A stretch of 64,000 nt of DNA, taken from positions 620,001 to 684,000 of the forward strand of contig MU385717.1 of NCBI GenBank assembly GCA_022497155.1, in the 5' to 3' direction. The stretch is from Whalleya microplaca (Eukaryota; Ascomycota; Sordariomycetes; Xylariales; Xylariaceae). A program made the translations under genes and the position numbers. Of this stretch, positions 34,346-44,525 are shown in pieces. Numbering within the stretch: the stretch's first letter is position 1; the number at the start of each line of letters is the position of its first letter. The notes beneath the pieces are model-generated. The model was not told the origin of the DNA. It ran no database searches and saw only the letters and a program-made list of their open reading frames with translations.

Positions 34346-37300
34346 TTACCCTGTACCAGTCGTGACGGAATTATTCTGTCTGCCCCAGCCTGAATTGCGC
34401 CACTCTCGGCGCTGATCGCTGTCGGGCGGCTCCTGTTGATTATCTGCTCGTTCGTACTGATTTGCATTATAAGGCGATTGCCCATTATCAGGTTTCCGCC
34501 ATTTTTGCGGTGGGGTCCCCTGAGCTGTGAGGGGGATTGTGGGTTCTTGCACGGGACGGACACTGCTTTCCTGTGGCCACATGGCAGGATCTGTGTCAAC
34601 CCTAGTTGCCGTAGGTCGCTTGTTGTCCTGTCGGGTGACAAAGTCGGAGTTGTCGTACGGTCTCGGGCCTCCATTGGTCGTTCGAGCTTCTATGCGCTTC
34701 AGGATCTCCTTGGTTGTGATATCTCCATTGTTGCTAAACAAGGTCGAATCGCTGAGAATATCCATGATCTCGACAGGAACCTATGGGCGCACATTAGTTG
34801 AGATATGGGGTTGGGATGAGCTATTTTACTTACCATACACATTTCCTCATTATACTGTATCAGTTCTTCAACACAGGCAACTGCAGTCATAGGCTCGTCT
34901 GAGAAGCTTGGGCTCTTGGTGACCGTGTAGAGCACGTTGGGGGCAATAACTCGGGCAAGGTTGTGGACGTCCATCCTTGAGCCCGTGTCTTCATCAACTT
35001 GGTGGAAAGTAGCTACCCACTTGAGGAAGCTGAATAAGACCTCCAGCGTATCTCGGTGGATCTGAGGCAACAGGCAGCAGGTCAAATGTAGACAGTGTCG
35101 CCTCTTTTCTGGGTCCTTGATCTTGGTTGCTGCTATCCATACGGTGTAGAGCTTCTGTGTCATCAAGGGATCTGCTAGTTCGCGAAGGTACCGTTTGAGA
35201 AGCGCTGCAAGCTGGTGGGGAGTTTCGTCATTCCATCGGACGGCATCACAACCTTCTCTGTCAACAGCCGCAACTTGCTCAGTAAGTTTCTTGATGTTTC
35301 CGTTCTTCCGGAAGACGCCTTCGACAGACAGATCCTTGTTCTTTAGAGCGACTATGATATCTTCAACAATCGCCGGTATACGCAGAGCTCCGGGCCCAAC
35401 ACCATCTGTAGAGTCTGCACCGTCCCGCTCTACAATCACTTCCAATGGGACCCCAAAGGTGCCCTTCTTCTTAGCGCCCTTGCGGGCTTCATTCTTACCA
35501 AAGGCTTTGCCGAATTTATTCCAAAACGTTGGCGCCTTCCTTGCCTCAATAAGGCTAAGCAGTTCCTCGAGCGTGAATTCAGGGTCGAGCATCGGCTGCA
35601 TGGTGAGAACCGCAACATGTCGAACGATGAAGTATTCGAGGCCAGAGAGCTCGGAGAAAAACTTTCTACCTTCCCTTTGAGGCGATCGATCCCCTGGTAT
35701 TTTCATGTCAGGATCCCGTCCAACAGACAGCTCTCTTTTATGGTTAGCATCGTAGCTAGGTTCCGTGGCGGGAGACCGGAATAGTTCTTGACGAGTTGGC
35801 CGGTAGGCAGTGGGTTGTTCTCGAGCTTGTTCGGCGGCAACGATCCGGGGAATATCGTCCAGGGTTAACGCGTCTTGGTGTCCAAAATATTGTTCAGTCG
35901 TGCCCCCTAGGCCTGGTTCGCGTTCTTCTTCGATCTGCATAGCCTTACTGCGTGAGTCCATATCTGCGCCGGCAGATCCAGGTCGAACACTACGACCTTC
36001 GGGCCCATCCATAATCCTTGATGTTCTAGCCTTCCTAAGACTGGAGGACAGGTGTTTGTCGAGGCGCGTACTTCTGAGCCTGCGCACATCATTGAGAGTG
36101 CTCTCATAAGACGACTCTCTCTGGTGGCGCTCCCGCTCCCCGGTGAACGATTTAGCCTGAGAATCTGATCTGTGCAGAGCAGGACCTTTGTCCGTAGATA
36201 AACGGTTGCCATCTACAGGACCGTGACCGTTGGGGTTTGGATCTTCCGAGGTGTGTGGAAGAGCTCCGCTGGTTCGAAGAATCTCAAGTAACCTGGCTAA
36301 GGCAACCTTCAGCAGGAAGATGTACTGTTGCAGCTTTGATATCCGCTCCAAAGGTTGTCCCCATTCCCCGGCCTCACTCTTTTCGCAATTCGTGCAGAAT
36401 ATGGCTTGGTTCCGGTGTAAGCGAGCCTGATCTAAGCTTCGTCCCAACTCACTGCCGCATTTAACGCAAGTTACACACGCTAGGTGCCACCTCTTGTCCC
36501 CGTTCAAGGCACATCCATCCTCTATGGGTTTCCGGCATGCTGTGCACTGGTCCGAGTCATTAGCAGAGAGTCTCGACATCCCAAGCGTTATCTGCAGGGA
36601 ATCTTCATCGCTCTTCATCGTCTCGAGCACGCCCAGGTCCTCAAGGAATTGGTACAATGCTTCCGGCGAACGGTGTTCCTTTTCAACCTTAAGCGTCCCT
36701 TGGAGGCAGATCCTGATGAGAAGTTTCAGGTAATGCGCAAGGCCTGTCACCAGGGATAACAGTTCCTGAGTGACTCCAAGTTTCCGCACACTAGTGTCTT
36801 GAGCTTTCGATAACAAAGAAAAGAAGGATACAATCTTTTTGCACAGAAGCTTCGCCTCGCGCGAATAGGACAGTTCTAGATAGTGTTAGCCATATCGATT
36901 GGGGGAGGTGGGCAAAGAATTCCATACCGTTCATCTCAAACTTCCTCATAGTCTCGTCAAGTCTATCAGCAGACTGGAATAGTATATCAACATGGAGAAT
37001 GAACTTCTTTGCGACAAAGACACCGTCAATGTAGTCACCATTGCTGACGTGAAGGAGCATATCCGAGATGCACGCTGCAGATGACTCTTCAAACGTTGAC
37101 AAGACACTCCAGATGCGATAGACCTTGTTCTCCATATCTTCCTCTTCCTGTCTTACAAGTTCACGGCTCGCTGCATCCACTTCCTCTGAACGAGGCTCGC
37201 TTCGTTCCTGCGGAGGCGTAAGGCGGACATTCCAGAACTTGTGGATCATGTAGCATTCAGGGTGCCAGTGTTGATTCTGTCCGTTACGATATATCTCAAC

Positions 37301-38053
37301 AAATTGCTTCAGTATGGCAGTTTGGCAGCCATTACACCGCTGGGCAAATTGCGTCGAGTAGTGGTAGTGGCAGTAGACATTCCCATCGTGCTCGTAGTAG
37401 CTGTCCTGAGCTCCGAACACGGTTGAGCACAGAGAGCATGTGAAGTGGTCAACGTGATACTTGCGGTCAAGCGCCGTAATGTAGGAACCACGGAGAGCAC
37501 CACCGCACTGGTAGCACAAAAGACCTAATCGCCGAAAGTAGTCGGTCTCGCAGAGAGGGTATTGGCCGCCAGTCTCTTCATCGTCTGCCGGAAAGAACTT
37601 GGAAGCCACAATCTGGCCACAGTCCTGCATTCAAGGTCACACATTAGATCTAGAAGCAAGCAACGAATCCCATGCTGGATCAAAACTTACACGGCACTTG
37701 AAGCAATCAAGATGGTACGTCTCGTCCAGTGCTCTTACGAACTGTCCTGTCAAGGACTCACCACATTTTGCACATATTCGGACCTGTCCACTAGCTGATC
37801 TTCCACCTCGCCCTCTGGACCTGTTCCGCTCATTGCTCCGTCTAGGGTCGCTATTGGCACTCAGTGCAGGCGAGCCAGGGGGTCGGTTCGGCGGCCCATA
37901 GGCACCATTTGGATACGACGGACTCGGGGTCATGTTTGGTCGCTCACGATCAAGCTGGTAGCCGCCTTCACTAGGTGGCCCTGGTGGCGGATGTCCATGA
38001 ACTCGGTCACCAGCCAGACCGCCTCCATAGTCAGGGCCCATCATGGCGGCCAA
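34346..38053 (-). CDS. LRG1: LRG1-type Rho GTPase-activating protein with three LIM domains
   Basis: Four exons: 38053..37691, 37624..36928, 36875..34834 and 34780..34346; 1178 residues. After a Pro/Gly-rich N-terminus, LIM1 (CAKCGESLTGQFVRALDETYH, completed across intron 1 by CRDCGQ) and LIM2 (CYQCGGALRGSYITALDRKYH) lie in tandem. A helical region and LIM3 (CTACRKPIEDGCAL) follow. A long charged linker leads to the RhoGAP domain at about 824-1030, with FGVPLEVIVER, the arginine finger in GVFRKNGN (near residue 872) and DPLMTQKLY. The tail is Pro/Gln-rich. In yeast and Neurospora this protein down-regulates Rho1 at growth sites and affects glucan synthesis and hyphal tip extension. Here it presumably does the same. 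The 5' side is unusually long and rich in tandem repeats. Confidence 0.92.
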
Positions 38054-40624
38054 AATGGGGACCTATCTCAATTCCACGGGGAAAGAAGAGATGGCACCCG
38101 TGTCAGACGCGGCGGACGAATTGATCGAAGGAGACACTGGTGCGATTACTGCAGGGCCGTAGTATTGTTGTCCGACGTCAGACATTGGCATCGGTCGGCG
38201 AACTTTCTGGTTTCTCCAACAGCGGGTGCAACTAGGAACACGAACGCAGGGACCGGGAAGATGTCGGATATTTGCAGGTTGCAGGCGGAGAAAACAGAAA
38301 GGGCGTGTATCGAACGGCTTGCTTTGGGAAAATACCTAGCTAGGCAAATGAGGAGGAGGTGCTGAAAGAGTTGTGTGGGCAGCAAATATGCTGCAGCGGA
38401 GGAGAGGGGGGGGGAGGGGGAAGATGCTTCGTAGAGCCAACCGTGGATATTTTTCGACGATGCGACGAGAGCGGGATGCAATTGGGGGCTTGCGCTGATG
38501 GATGGTACCGTTGGTTGGATCCGAATGGGCAATTGCGGGCAGTGCTGGCAGTCGTGGTCTGTTGGGTAGGTATTTAGGCGTTCAGGTATAGGGACTCAGC
38601 CGGGCGGCGTTCAATCGGCATGGATTACCAAAGGAGATCGAACCGAAACACTAAAGCGTCAAGGCAAGACGATCGTGTGTGTGCTACGTGAAATATGACA
38701 ACACGGCATGAAGTATAGCGACCCCGTAATCGAACCCCGTAATCCGTTTAATGGCCTGTTCGGCGGAGGGTAGGGGGAGGTAGGCGGGAGGTAGTAGGTA
38801 GGAGGTGGGAGGTGGGAGGTGGCAGGCAGTAGGTTAGTAGGAAGTGGGAGGTAAGAGGTGAGAGGTGAGAGAGGTGGGAGGATGCTCGTTTCCAGCGAGA
38901 TGCAACCCCCCAAAAGCTTAGAGTGAGCGTAGGTAGCGTCGGAGTGGTAGAAGTGGGTTGCTTGCTGCACCAGAAGGGGGGAGGGGAGGGAGTTTAAGGT
39001 ATGTAAGATTATTGAACGAACGAGGGACAAAGGAATTAAGGCCGCTGTCGTTTATTAGGTATCGAGGGCTGACCGAGTCCAAGTCCAAAGGGACTATTAC
39101 TATGATGGGGAATTTGACCAAGCCTTGAATAGCTTCGTTGCGTACTTAAGAGGCAAGCAAGCAAGCAGGCAAGGTGAAAGGTGATTAGGAGGTAGGGAGG
39201 TAGGGAGGTAGGGAGGTAGGTAGGTAGGAGGTATGTAGGTATGTAGGTATGTAGGTATGTATGTATGTATGTATGTATGTAGGTACAGGAGGTAGGTCCT
39301 GTTAGTGTAAGTGTCAGTGTAAGTGTAAGTGTAAGTGTATGTAAGTGTAGGTAAGGTAGGATAGGTTAGGTAGGTAAGGCAGTCAGTCAGTCAGTCACTC
39401 ACTCACTCACTCTAGTCCGTCTCTCCAGTCTCTGTGTTGGTTCTGGACTGATGATAATACATAATACAGTACTGATTCCCAATACTGAAAGGCGGATTAT
39501 TATTGCTCGCCCCTTCCCAACTTTCCTCCTAAACGTTAATCAACCTCTAGTTGGGTCAACCATGGAATCTTGGGGCACCAATCCCAGCACCGCGTTCCGC
39601 TGGTGGAGTGAGGCCATCACGTGACTCATAAATCAACCTGCTAATTTAATTGGCGGAATGAGACAGGGACGTGATATCCCACGCATCAACACCTCAAGGT
39701 AATGACACTGGCACCGGTCTACGGTTTCTTTTCTTAGTGATTGCATTTGTTAAGATTCCTGTATCACAGCTTAATGTTACTTCACGAGTCTCGTTACTTG
39801 CTACTCCCAAGAGCATATATATGCGCGTAGGCTAGCCCGGTGCACCAAGACAATAAAGACTTTGCCCCAATTTCCCATAGATTGCCAAGTTCATGGGCTA
39901 TTTTTCATTAATCCAAGGTTTTGTTATGCTAATATTTCTAATCGCATTCAGGCTACTGAGATGGATGCCATCGTGGAACCCAGCAGCATGGAAAGGTCAA
40001 AGACCCTAACTTAAGAGCCATTACTCCGTACCGTCTGCTTGGTATGGCAGTTCCTTGTCATTTTCGCTCCGTCGGCAGTCGGGTAGATTTTTGTCACTTC
40101 GGTTTCTGTTAGCTTCCAGTGAGCTGGAGTCTGTTATTGCAGAGCCATACATGGAACGTAGCCTGCGCAGGTATGTGAATATCAACACTAACGGGTATTG
40201 TGCATACGCATGGCAATGTTTTAAGTTCAGTGGCTTTAAACTACTGCAGGTCTATAGATGGTACCCTAGGTAGCTGGGGCTGAAATGTTACATACCTACG
40301 TACGTAGCATCTGTGGCTTAATCCACATCGGTATGTACAGGCAATTTGGTCTCCCACCAGGTACAGTAAATATAAGGTTCTGGACAATGGATCAATGCGC
40401 TTCCACTGGTGAATGCGTAGAACCTTACCTAAGAACCTTAGGTTTGTTAGTGCTGCATGCTGATGACAGCTTGCTTTCGCTTCCATGCTTTCACTTGCTG
40501 CATCTGACCAATCTCTGACTTGTATGGTTTAGATGCTGCCAATCAAGCAATAACTGCAGCTTGGGCGCTTGACTAACATATTGTCGCTATGTTTTCTCGC
40601 GTCAACCCAACATGATCGGGATTG
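38054..40624. promoter_or_regulatory. Repeat-rich divergent upstream region (LRG1 / next gene)
   Basis: A 2.6-kb spacer between divergent starts. On the plus strand it contains a purine-rich block of GGGAGGT/GGTAGG words at 38763..38890, a mosaic of short tandem repeats at 39188..39412, and a long ordinary-looking AT-balanced stretch to 40620. On the LRG1 sense strand the purine block reads as a CT-rich tract, as is common upstream of fungal genes. No gene was recognised. A 128-codon minus-strand frame at 38146..38532 has no recognisable features. Confidence 0.5.
39188..39412. repeat. Mosaic of short tandem repeats
   Basis: From left to right: GGAGGTAG copies (39188..39232), GTATGTAG and GTAT copies (39232..39283), GTGTAA copies (39304..39353), and AGTC/ACTC copies (39380..39412). 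Units of 4 to 8 bp grade into each other, which indicates repeated slippage. The GTGTAA part contains several GTAAGT words. Confidence 0.9.
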
Positions 40625-42064
40625 ATGGAGCAACCACCGGAAGTGGAAATCCTTGTCCATATAGGAGCACCCAGCAGAGCAGCCGACGATGCCAGGTATC
40701 GGGCTCTGACCGATGCATATATAGACTTCGAACCGGCGAGACAAGTTTCTATTTTCTCTCATATCTGCTCCAACACGAGGAGCAATGATGACAGCAGCCA
40801 CATATCGGACAAGGGGTATTCTCAGCGTCACCAGGTACAGCATGATGTCTGCACAAGCCCGCGGTCAAGTGAGCCTGTTGTTTCTCTACAATCACCACAA
40901 GCTTCATTCCGAAGTGTTATTGATAATGCGGGGTCACCTCGCCTGTTCACAAGAAATATTCCGGAGGGAGACTCGGCTGAAGATGTCTCAATACCGATGA
41001 CACAGTCATCATGGCAGACGCCAGCTAGCGTGGTGCAAGATTCACATTCGGGAAATCGTATGGATATTGCCCCTTTGTCTTCACCCACACGAGTGTTGGA
41101 ACATTATCTGCAGCAGTTTGATTCCCCTTCTGGATCTGCAAAGACTGACTCCCAACGAAGTGACACGCGGTCCCCTCATGGCAATTTGCATACTGCTAAT
41201 TCGAGGCTGACACAAGAATTACCTGTGGCCTCAAACACGTTGTCAATTGTGCCATGCACACCGCAATGCAAGCCGCAATGCAAACCTCCATCTGAGTCAT
41301 CCGGCTCATTGATAAGAGACACTATAAAAGACCGGCGCGAAAGGATCACAGACACACCACAATTCGATCAACAACCACAGGCTGGGTTGACTGATGATAA
41401 TGTCATCGAGGAGACCAGATTGATGAATTCTTCCAACCCTTCATCCGCTGCCAGAGCTGACTCGGAGCCACCTCCGGCCAAACAGCATCATCAGCAGAGT
41501 CCAGGAGATGTAAGCCCGCGATCTCTAGCGAGGGCAGCTAGTGATGTTGGTCCAACAGCGTTTTCGGGCCGGAAGCCACTCTTGACCATTTCCTTCCTCA
41601 GCGTCCATGGATACACATACGACAGCCTCGAGCTCCGGGCCCCGGAGCCTCCTGTATCTGATGCGCATATAGAACCGCACTCTTTCATCACCCCCGGGCT
41701 TGAAAAGCTGGCCGCAGACCTGAGCATCCCCAAGCGTTATCGACCGAAGGTGCAAAAGAGGGACCTCCGTCCGCTCGAGCGGGGATACTGGATTCTGGAC
41801 TGCTCGGCCTGGGATCCGCAACTCAAGCGAGATGCTTGGGCTTACCTGGCAAACTATATTGGGACCGGAGTTGCTGGATGGGGCGTTTGGTGTATCAGGG
41901 ACTCAGAATTCCGTTGGCTGCGGACATATTGCTGGGGCTTAATCGCACCACACATCTACCTGTTATTATATCTGGCCAGCCAGCGCAAGATCCTCTTCAA
42001 GGACAGTTCGTGGGTAGATGGTGAAGGTGTTACGGTCGTCGTCATCGGTGCGCGGGATCATTAG
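40625..42064 (+). CDS. Fungal protein with a Trp/Tyr-rich C-terminal domain, function unknown
   Basis: Single exon, 479 residues from the ATG at 40625. The first about 310 residues are disordered-looking (Ser, Pro, Gln, Asp rich; a small repeat TPQCKPQCKPP near 215). The last about 150 residues are globular and look conserved: KPLLTISFLSVHGYTYDS, then KRYRPKVQKRDLRPLERGYW, CSAWDPQLKRDAWAYL, IGTGVAGWGVWCIRD, YCWGLIAPHIYLLLYL and a closing strand VTVVVIGAR. It lacks a signal peptide; the hydrophobic stretch near 440 (LIAPHIYLLLYLAS) could be amphipathic rather than membrane-spanning. I recall similar domains in other filamentous fungi but no assigned function. Confidence 0.7.
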   Translation: MEQPPEVEILVHIGAPSRAADDARYRALTDAYIDFEPARQVSIFSHICSNTRSNDDSSHISDKGYSQRHQVQHDVCTSPRSSEPVVSLQSPQASFRSVIDNAGSPRLFTRNIPEGDSAEDVSIPMTQSSWQTPASVVQDSHSGNRMDIAPLSSPTRVLEHYLQQFDSPSGSAKTDSQRSDTRSPHGNLHTANSRLTQELPVASNTLSIVPCTPQCKPQCKPPSESSGSLIRDTIKDRRERITDTPQFDQQPQAGLTDDNVIEETRLMNSSNPSSAARADSEPPPAKQHHQQSPGDVSPRSLARAASDVGPTAFSGRKPLLTISFLSVHGYTYDSLELRAPEPPVSDAHIEPHSFITPGLEKLAADLSIPKRYRPKVQKRDLRPLERGYWILDCSAWDPQLKRDAWAYLANYIGTGVAGWGVWCIRDSEFRWLRTYCWGLIAPHIYLLLYLASQRKILFKDSSWVDGEGVTVVVIGARDH

Positions 42065-42587
42065 CGAGCCATTTCCACGTGAGTTCTCGGGTTAGGTATT
42101 GGCTAGGTACTTCATACGAGCATTTACGTTTCAAGCATCGTGTCGGCGCTTTCTAGACCAGGGGATTAGTACCTTGTTGGATGAGACCGTTGGATTACTG
42201 CACGCAGAAATGGGCCATGAACTTGGTTATGAGCCCACACCATAAAAGGAAACCTTGGCTGACAACAATCTCTGCCTCCGTCGTGCTACCTTCGCTTTTT
42301 GTCAACAGCATATAGTATTTACTATAGAGCAGTTACGGTGCTGTCTCGACAAAAAGAATCTATGGATAGAGGGAGACTTGAGGCATAATAGGTTCTGTAC
42401 ATGACTAGCTAGGAAAGCACATAAGGAGAATAGCCGTAATTACAGAGTACAATAAAAACTAGGCGGTCTGGCCATCTACCCATATCTCGTGTACCCCAGA
42501 CATACAATCCTAACAACCGTAACTGCTGACGTTCAAGCAGCCAGGCATCCTTTGGGACTGCCACCGAAAGATCAAGATACGGTCTGA
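42065..42587. other. Convergent 3' intergenic region
   Basis: An 0.5-kb spacer between two convergent genes. Nothing recognised. Confidence 0.55.
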
Positions 42588-43708
42588 TCACTTGGTGACA
42601 GAGACCGAGCGACCAAGGACAGAGGATGCGGCTTTCACGTAACGTTCCCACTCTGCCTTTGAGAGTTCTTCATATGGCTATAGAATGTTTAGTTTTGGTA
42701 TGAGTGTGGGCCAAATAATAGACTTACATGACGCTGCGCAGCCGGTAGGTTCTTCCACTCTTGCGCCTGGGTCTTGACACCGTCCTGGAACTTGAGGCCT
42801 GCATAGTCTCCAGAAGCCCATCTTGCCTTTACGAATAGCATATAGGCTGAGGCAGGTCTCTTGGGAATGCGATCATCGTGGATGGCCTTACTGGTGGACT
42901 TACCCCTGGGAATGTTGTGGACCCTCTTCAGCGTCGCGCGTGCCTTGATAGCTTGCTCCATTTCGGCTGGGGTGTGGCTCTCTACCCAGGCCTTGTACGC
43001 TGCTGCATTAGCAACTTTGTTTTCTTGGGCTACATGCTCGAGACGCTATGAGGTATTAGTAAAGTAGAAGGATCCGTACTGATAGTGTCACACCAGACTT
43101 ACCTGCAACTCCGAGGCCGAGAGTTCCTTGAACTTTTGCGAAATCTGGTTAAAGTCCACCGCAGCATTTTTTCCCTTGGTCTGTTCGTATACATGGGCCA
43201 ACCATGCATTTTCTGGGAGTCTCGCGGGTTCTGTGAACAATGCCTTGCTCCTTAATTCTCTCTTCTTAGCGGCTGCTAGCTTTTGTGCAGCTGACTTAGA
43301 AATCGGGCCCTTGGGCTTCTTGGGCTTCTTAGCCTTCGACGACTTGGCCTTCGACGACTTGGCCTTCGATGACTTGGCCTTCGATGACTTGGCCTTCGAC
43401 GAAGTAGCCTTCGACGACTTAGCCTTCGACGACTTAGCCTTCGACTGCTTCGCTTCGGTCGCGGTGGACTTCTTGGTAGGCTTCTTGGTTGCGGTTGTTG
43501 TCTTCTTCGCACGTCCAGTAGCAGCGGAAGTTGTTTGAGAGTCACGAGTCGCAAAGCCCCGGACTGAATTGCAGCCTGGCTTCAAGATGACAAGCTGCTG
43601 AACTGGAGTACTTGCGGCCAGTCGGGTGAGCACAATGCGACGAGATAGAGAACCAGCAGTGGCCAAGGCCAGCTGTTTGGTCACGGCGCGTCCAATGGGG
43701 AACAGCAT
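42588..43708 (-). CDS. Mitochondrial HMG-box DNA-packaging protein (Abf2/Mhb1-like)
   Basis: Three exons: 43708..43103, 43045..42728 and 42677..42588; 337 residues. The N-terminus is a mitochondrial presequence rich in Arg, Leu and Ser (MLFPIGRAVTKQLALATAG) with a probable processing site near SVRGFATR. Then comes a Lys/Ala/Ser linker with eight tandem SKAKS-like pentapeptides, a divergent first HMG box (about 125-235, KGPISKSAAQKL ... AYKAWVESHTP), and a clear second HMG box (about 260-325, RIPKRPASAYMLFVKARW ... PYEELSKAEWERY). Two boxes plus a presequence fit Abf2-type proteins, which compact mitochondrial DNA into nucleoids. The last exon restores the third helix of box 2. The start at 43708 is the first ATG giving a presequence. 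Confidence 0.85.
43331..43446 (-). repeat. Coding 15-bp tandem repeat in the HMG-box gene
   Basis: Eight consecutive units encoding SKAKS (one variant SKATS, one ending SKAKK). Units differ mainly at synonymous third positions, so the array is young or homogenised. It lengthens a Lys-rich linker between the presequence and the first HMG box. Confidence 0.9.
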
Positions 43709-44525
43709 GATAAGCAATTGCTTGTGTTGTACTGTGCTGTATGAATTGAAGTGTATGAAATTTCGATTTGACAAGCCAAGATCAGCCTCGTCAGTGCATC
43801 AAATGAGACAAAATGGGGCTCCGGCGAGGAAATCTGCGTGTGGAATCTGCTTGTGGAGATGTGAAGAGGTCAATCAAGCCCCATGTTGATTTCACACGCG
43901 ACAGAGCTCCTTATTAATTAGAGCTTAAGCTAAGGTTGTGCCCCAGGGCTGCCAGGGCAGCCAGGCCGCCTGTTTCTGCCGCTGCCAGCTCTTGCGCCCC
44001 ACAACACCTCGGTGAATGACTCGCACCTTCCTTACCCTAATCATAATAATCCGTACCTACCTACAGTTTACATACGTAGATTCCTAAAAAGAGGCTCAGC
44101 CACAGGTGAGTCCGTGCCTCCTTGCCCCCGCAGCCCCCGCTACATAGATACCTGCCTTAGGTAGGAGCCTTGCGAAAATCATGCATTCTCAGCCACACAT
44201 ATGCAGTCTCGGAAAATCGAATGAACCTAACTATGTATGTACCTCCGAACTGACGTCTAACCAGTTCCACTCCGACTTTCTCCTCCACTCAACTCCGTCT
44301 CTCATTCTCTCTATCTGCCTTCGAGTATTAGAGATAGGACAACTCCAACGGCCAGCCAAATTGACGTCTCAGCACCTCCATCGGGGCACATAATTATTGA
44401 GGCTGTTATCAATCAGGTGATCTTTCTATTCAGTTTGGTCATCTAACTAAGGCTTCCCCCGAGTCCTCTGGTAGCTCTCACCAATTTAGTGCGACCGAGC
44501 CGTACTATTCACTATTAAAAAAAAC
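43709..44525. promoter_or_regulatory. Divergent promoter region HMG-box gene / PRP5
   Basis: An 0.8-kb spacer between divergent starts. A GC-rich block with CAGG/GCC words lies at 43935..44000, followed by ACCTACCTAC words at 44055..44075. The last 300 bp before PRP5 are pyrimidine-rich on the plus strand, with an A-run just before the ATG. No specific sites are claimed. Confidence 0.45.

Noticed and set aside
38146..38532. 128-codon minus-strand frame upstream of LRG1
   Set aside because: Hydrophobic, Ser/Pro-biased translation of a promoter region with no family features; probably chance.
39188..39412. Repeat array considered as a CRISPR-like or satellite array
   Set aside because: Units are only 4-8 bp and contiguous without spacers; this is a microsatellite mosaic in a eukaryotic promoter.
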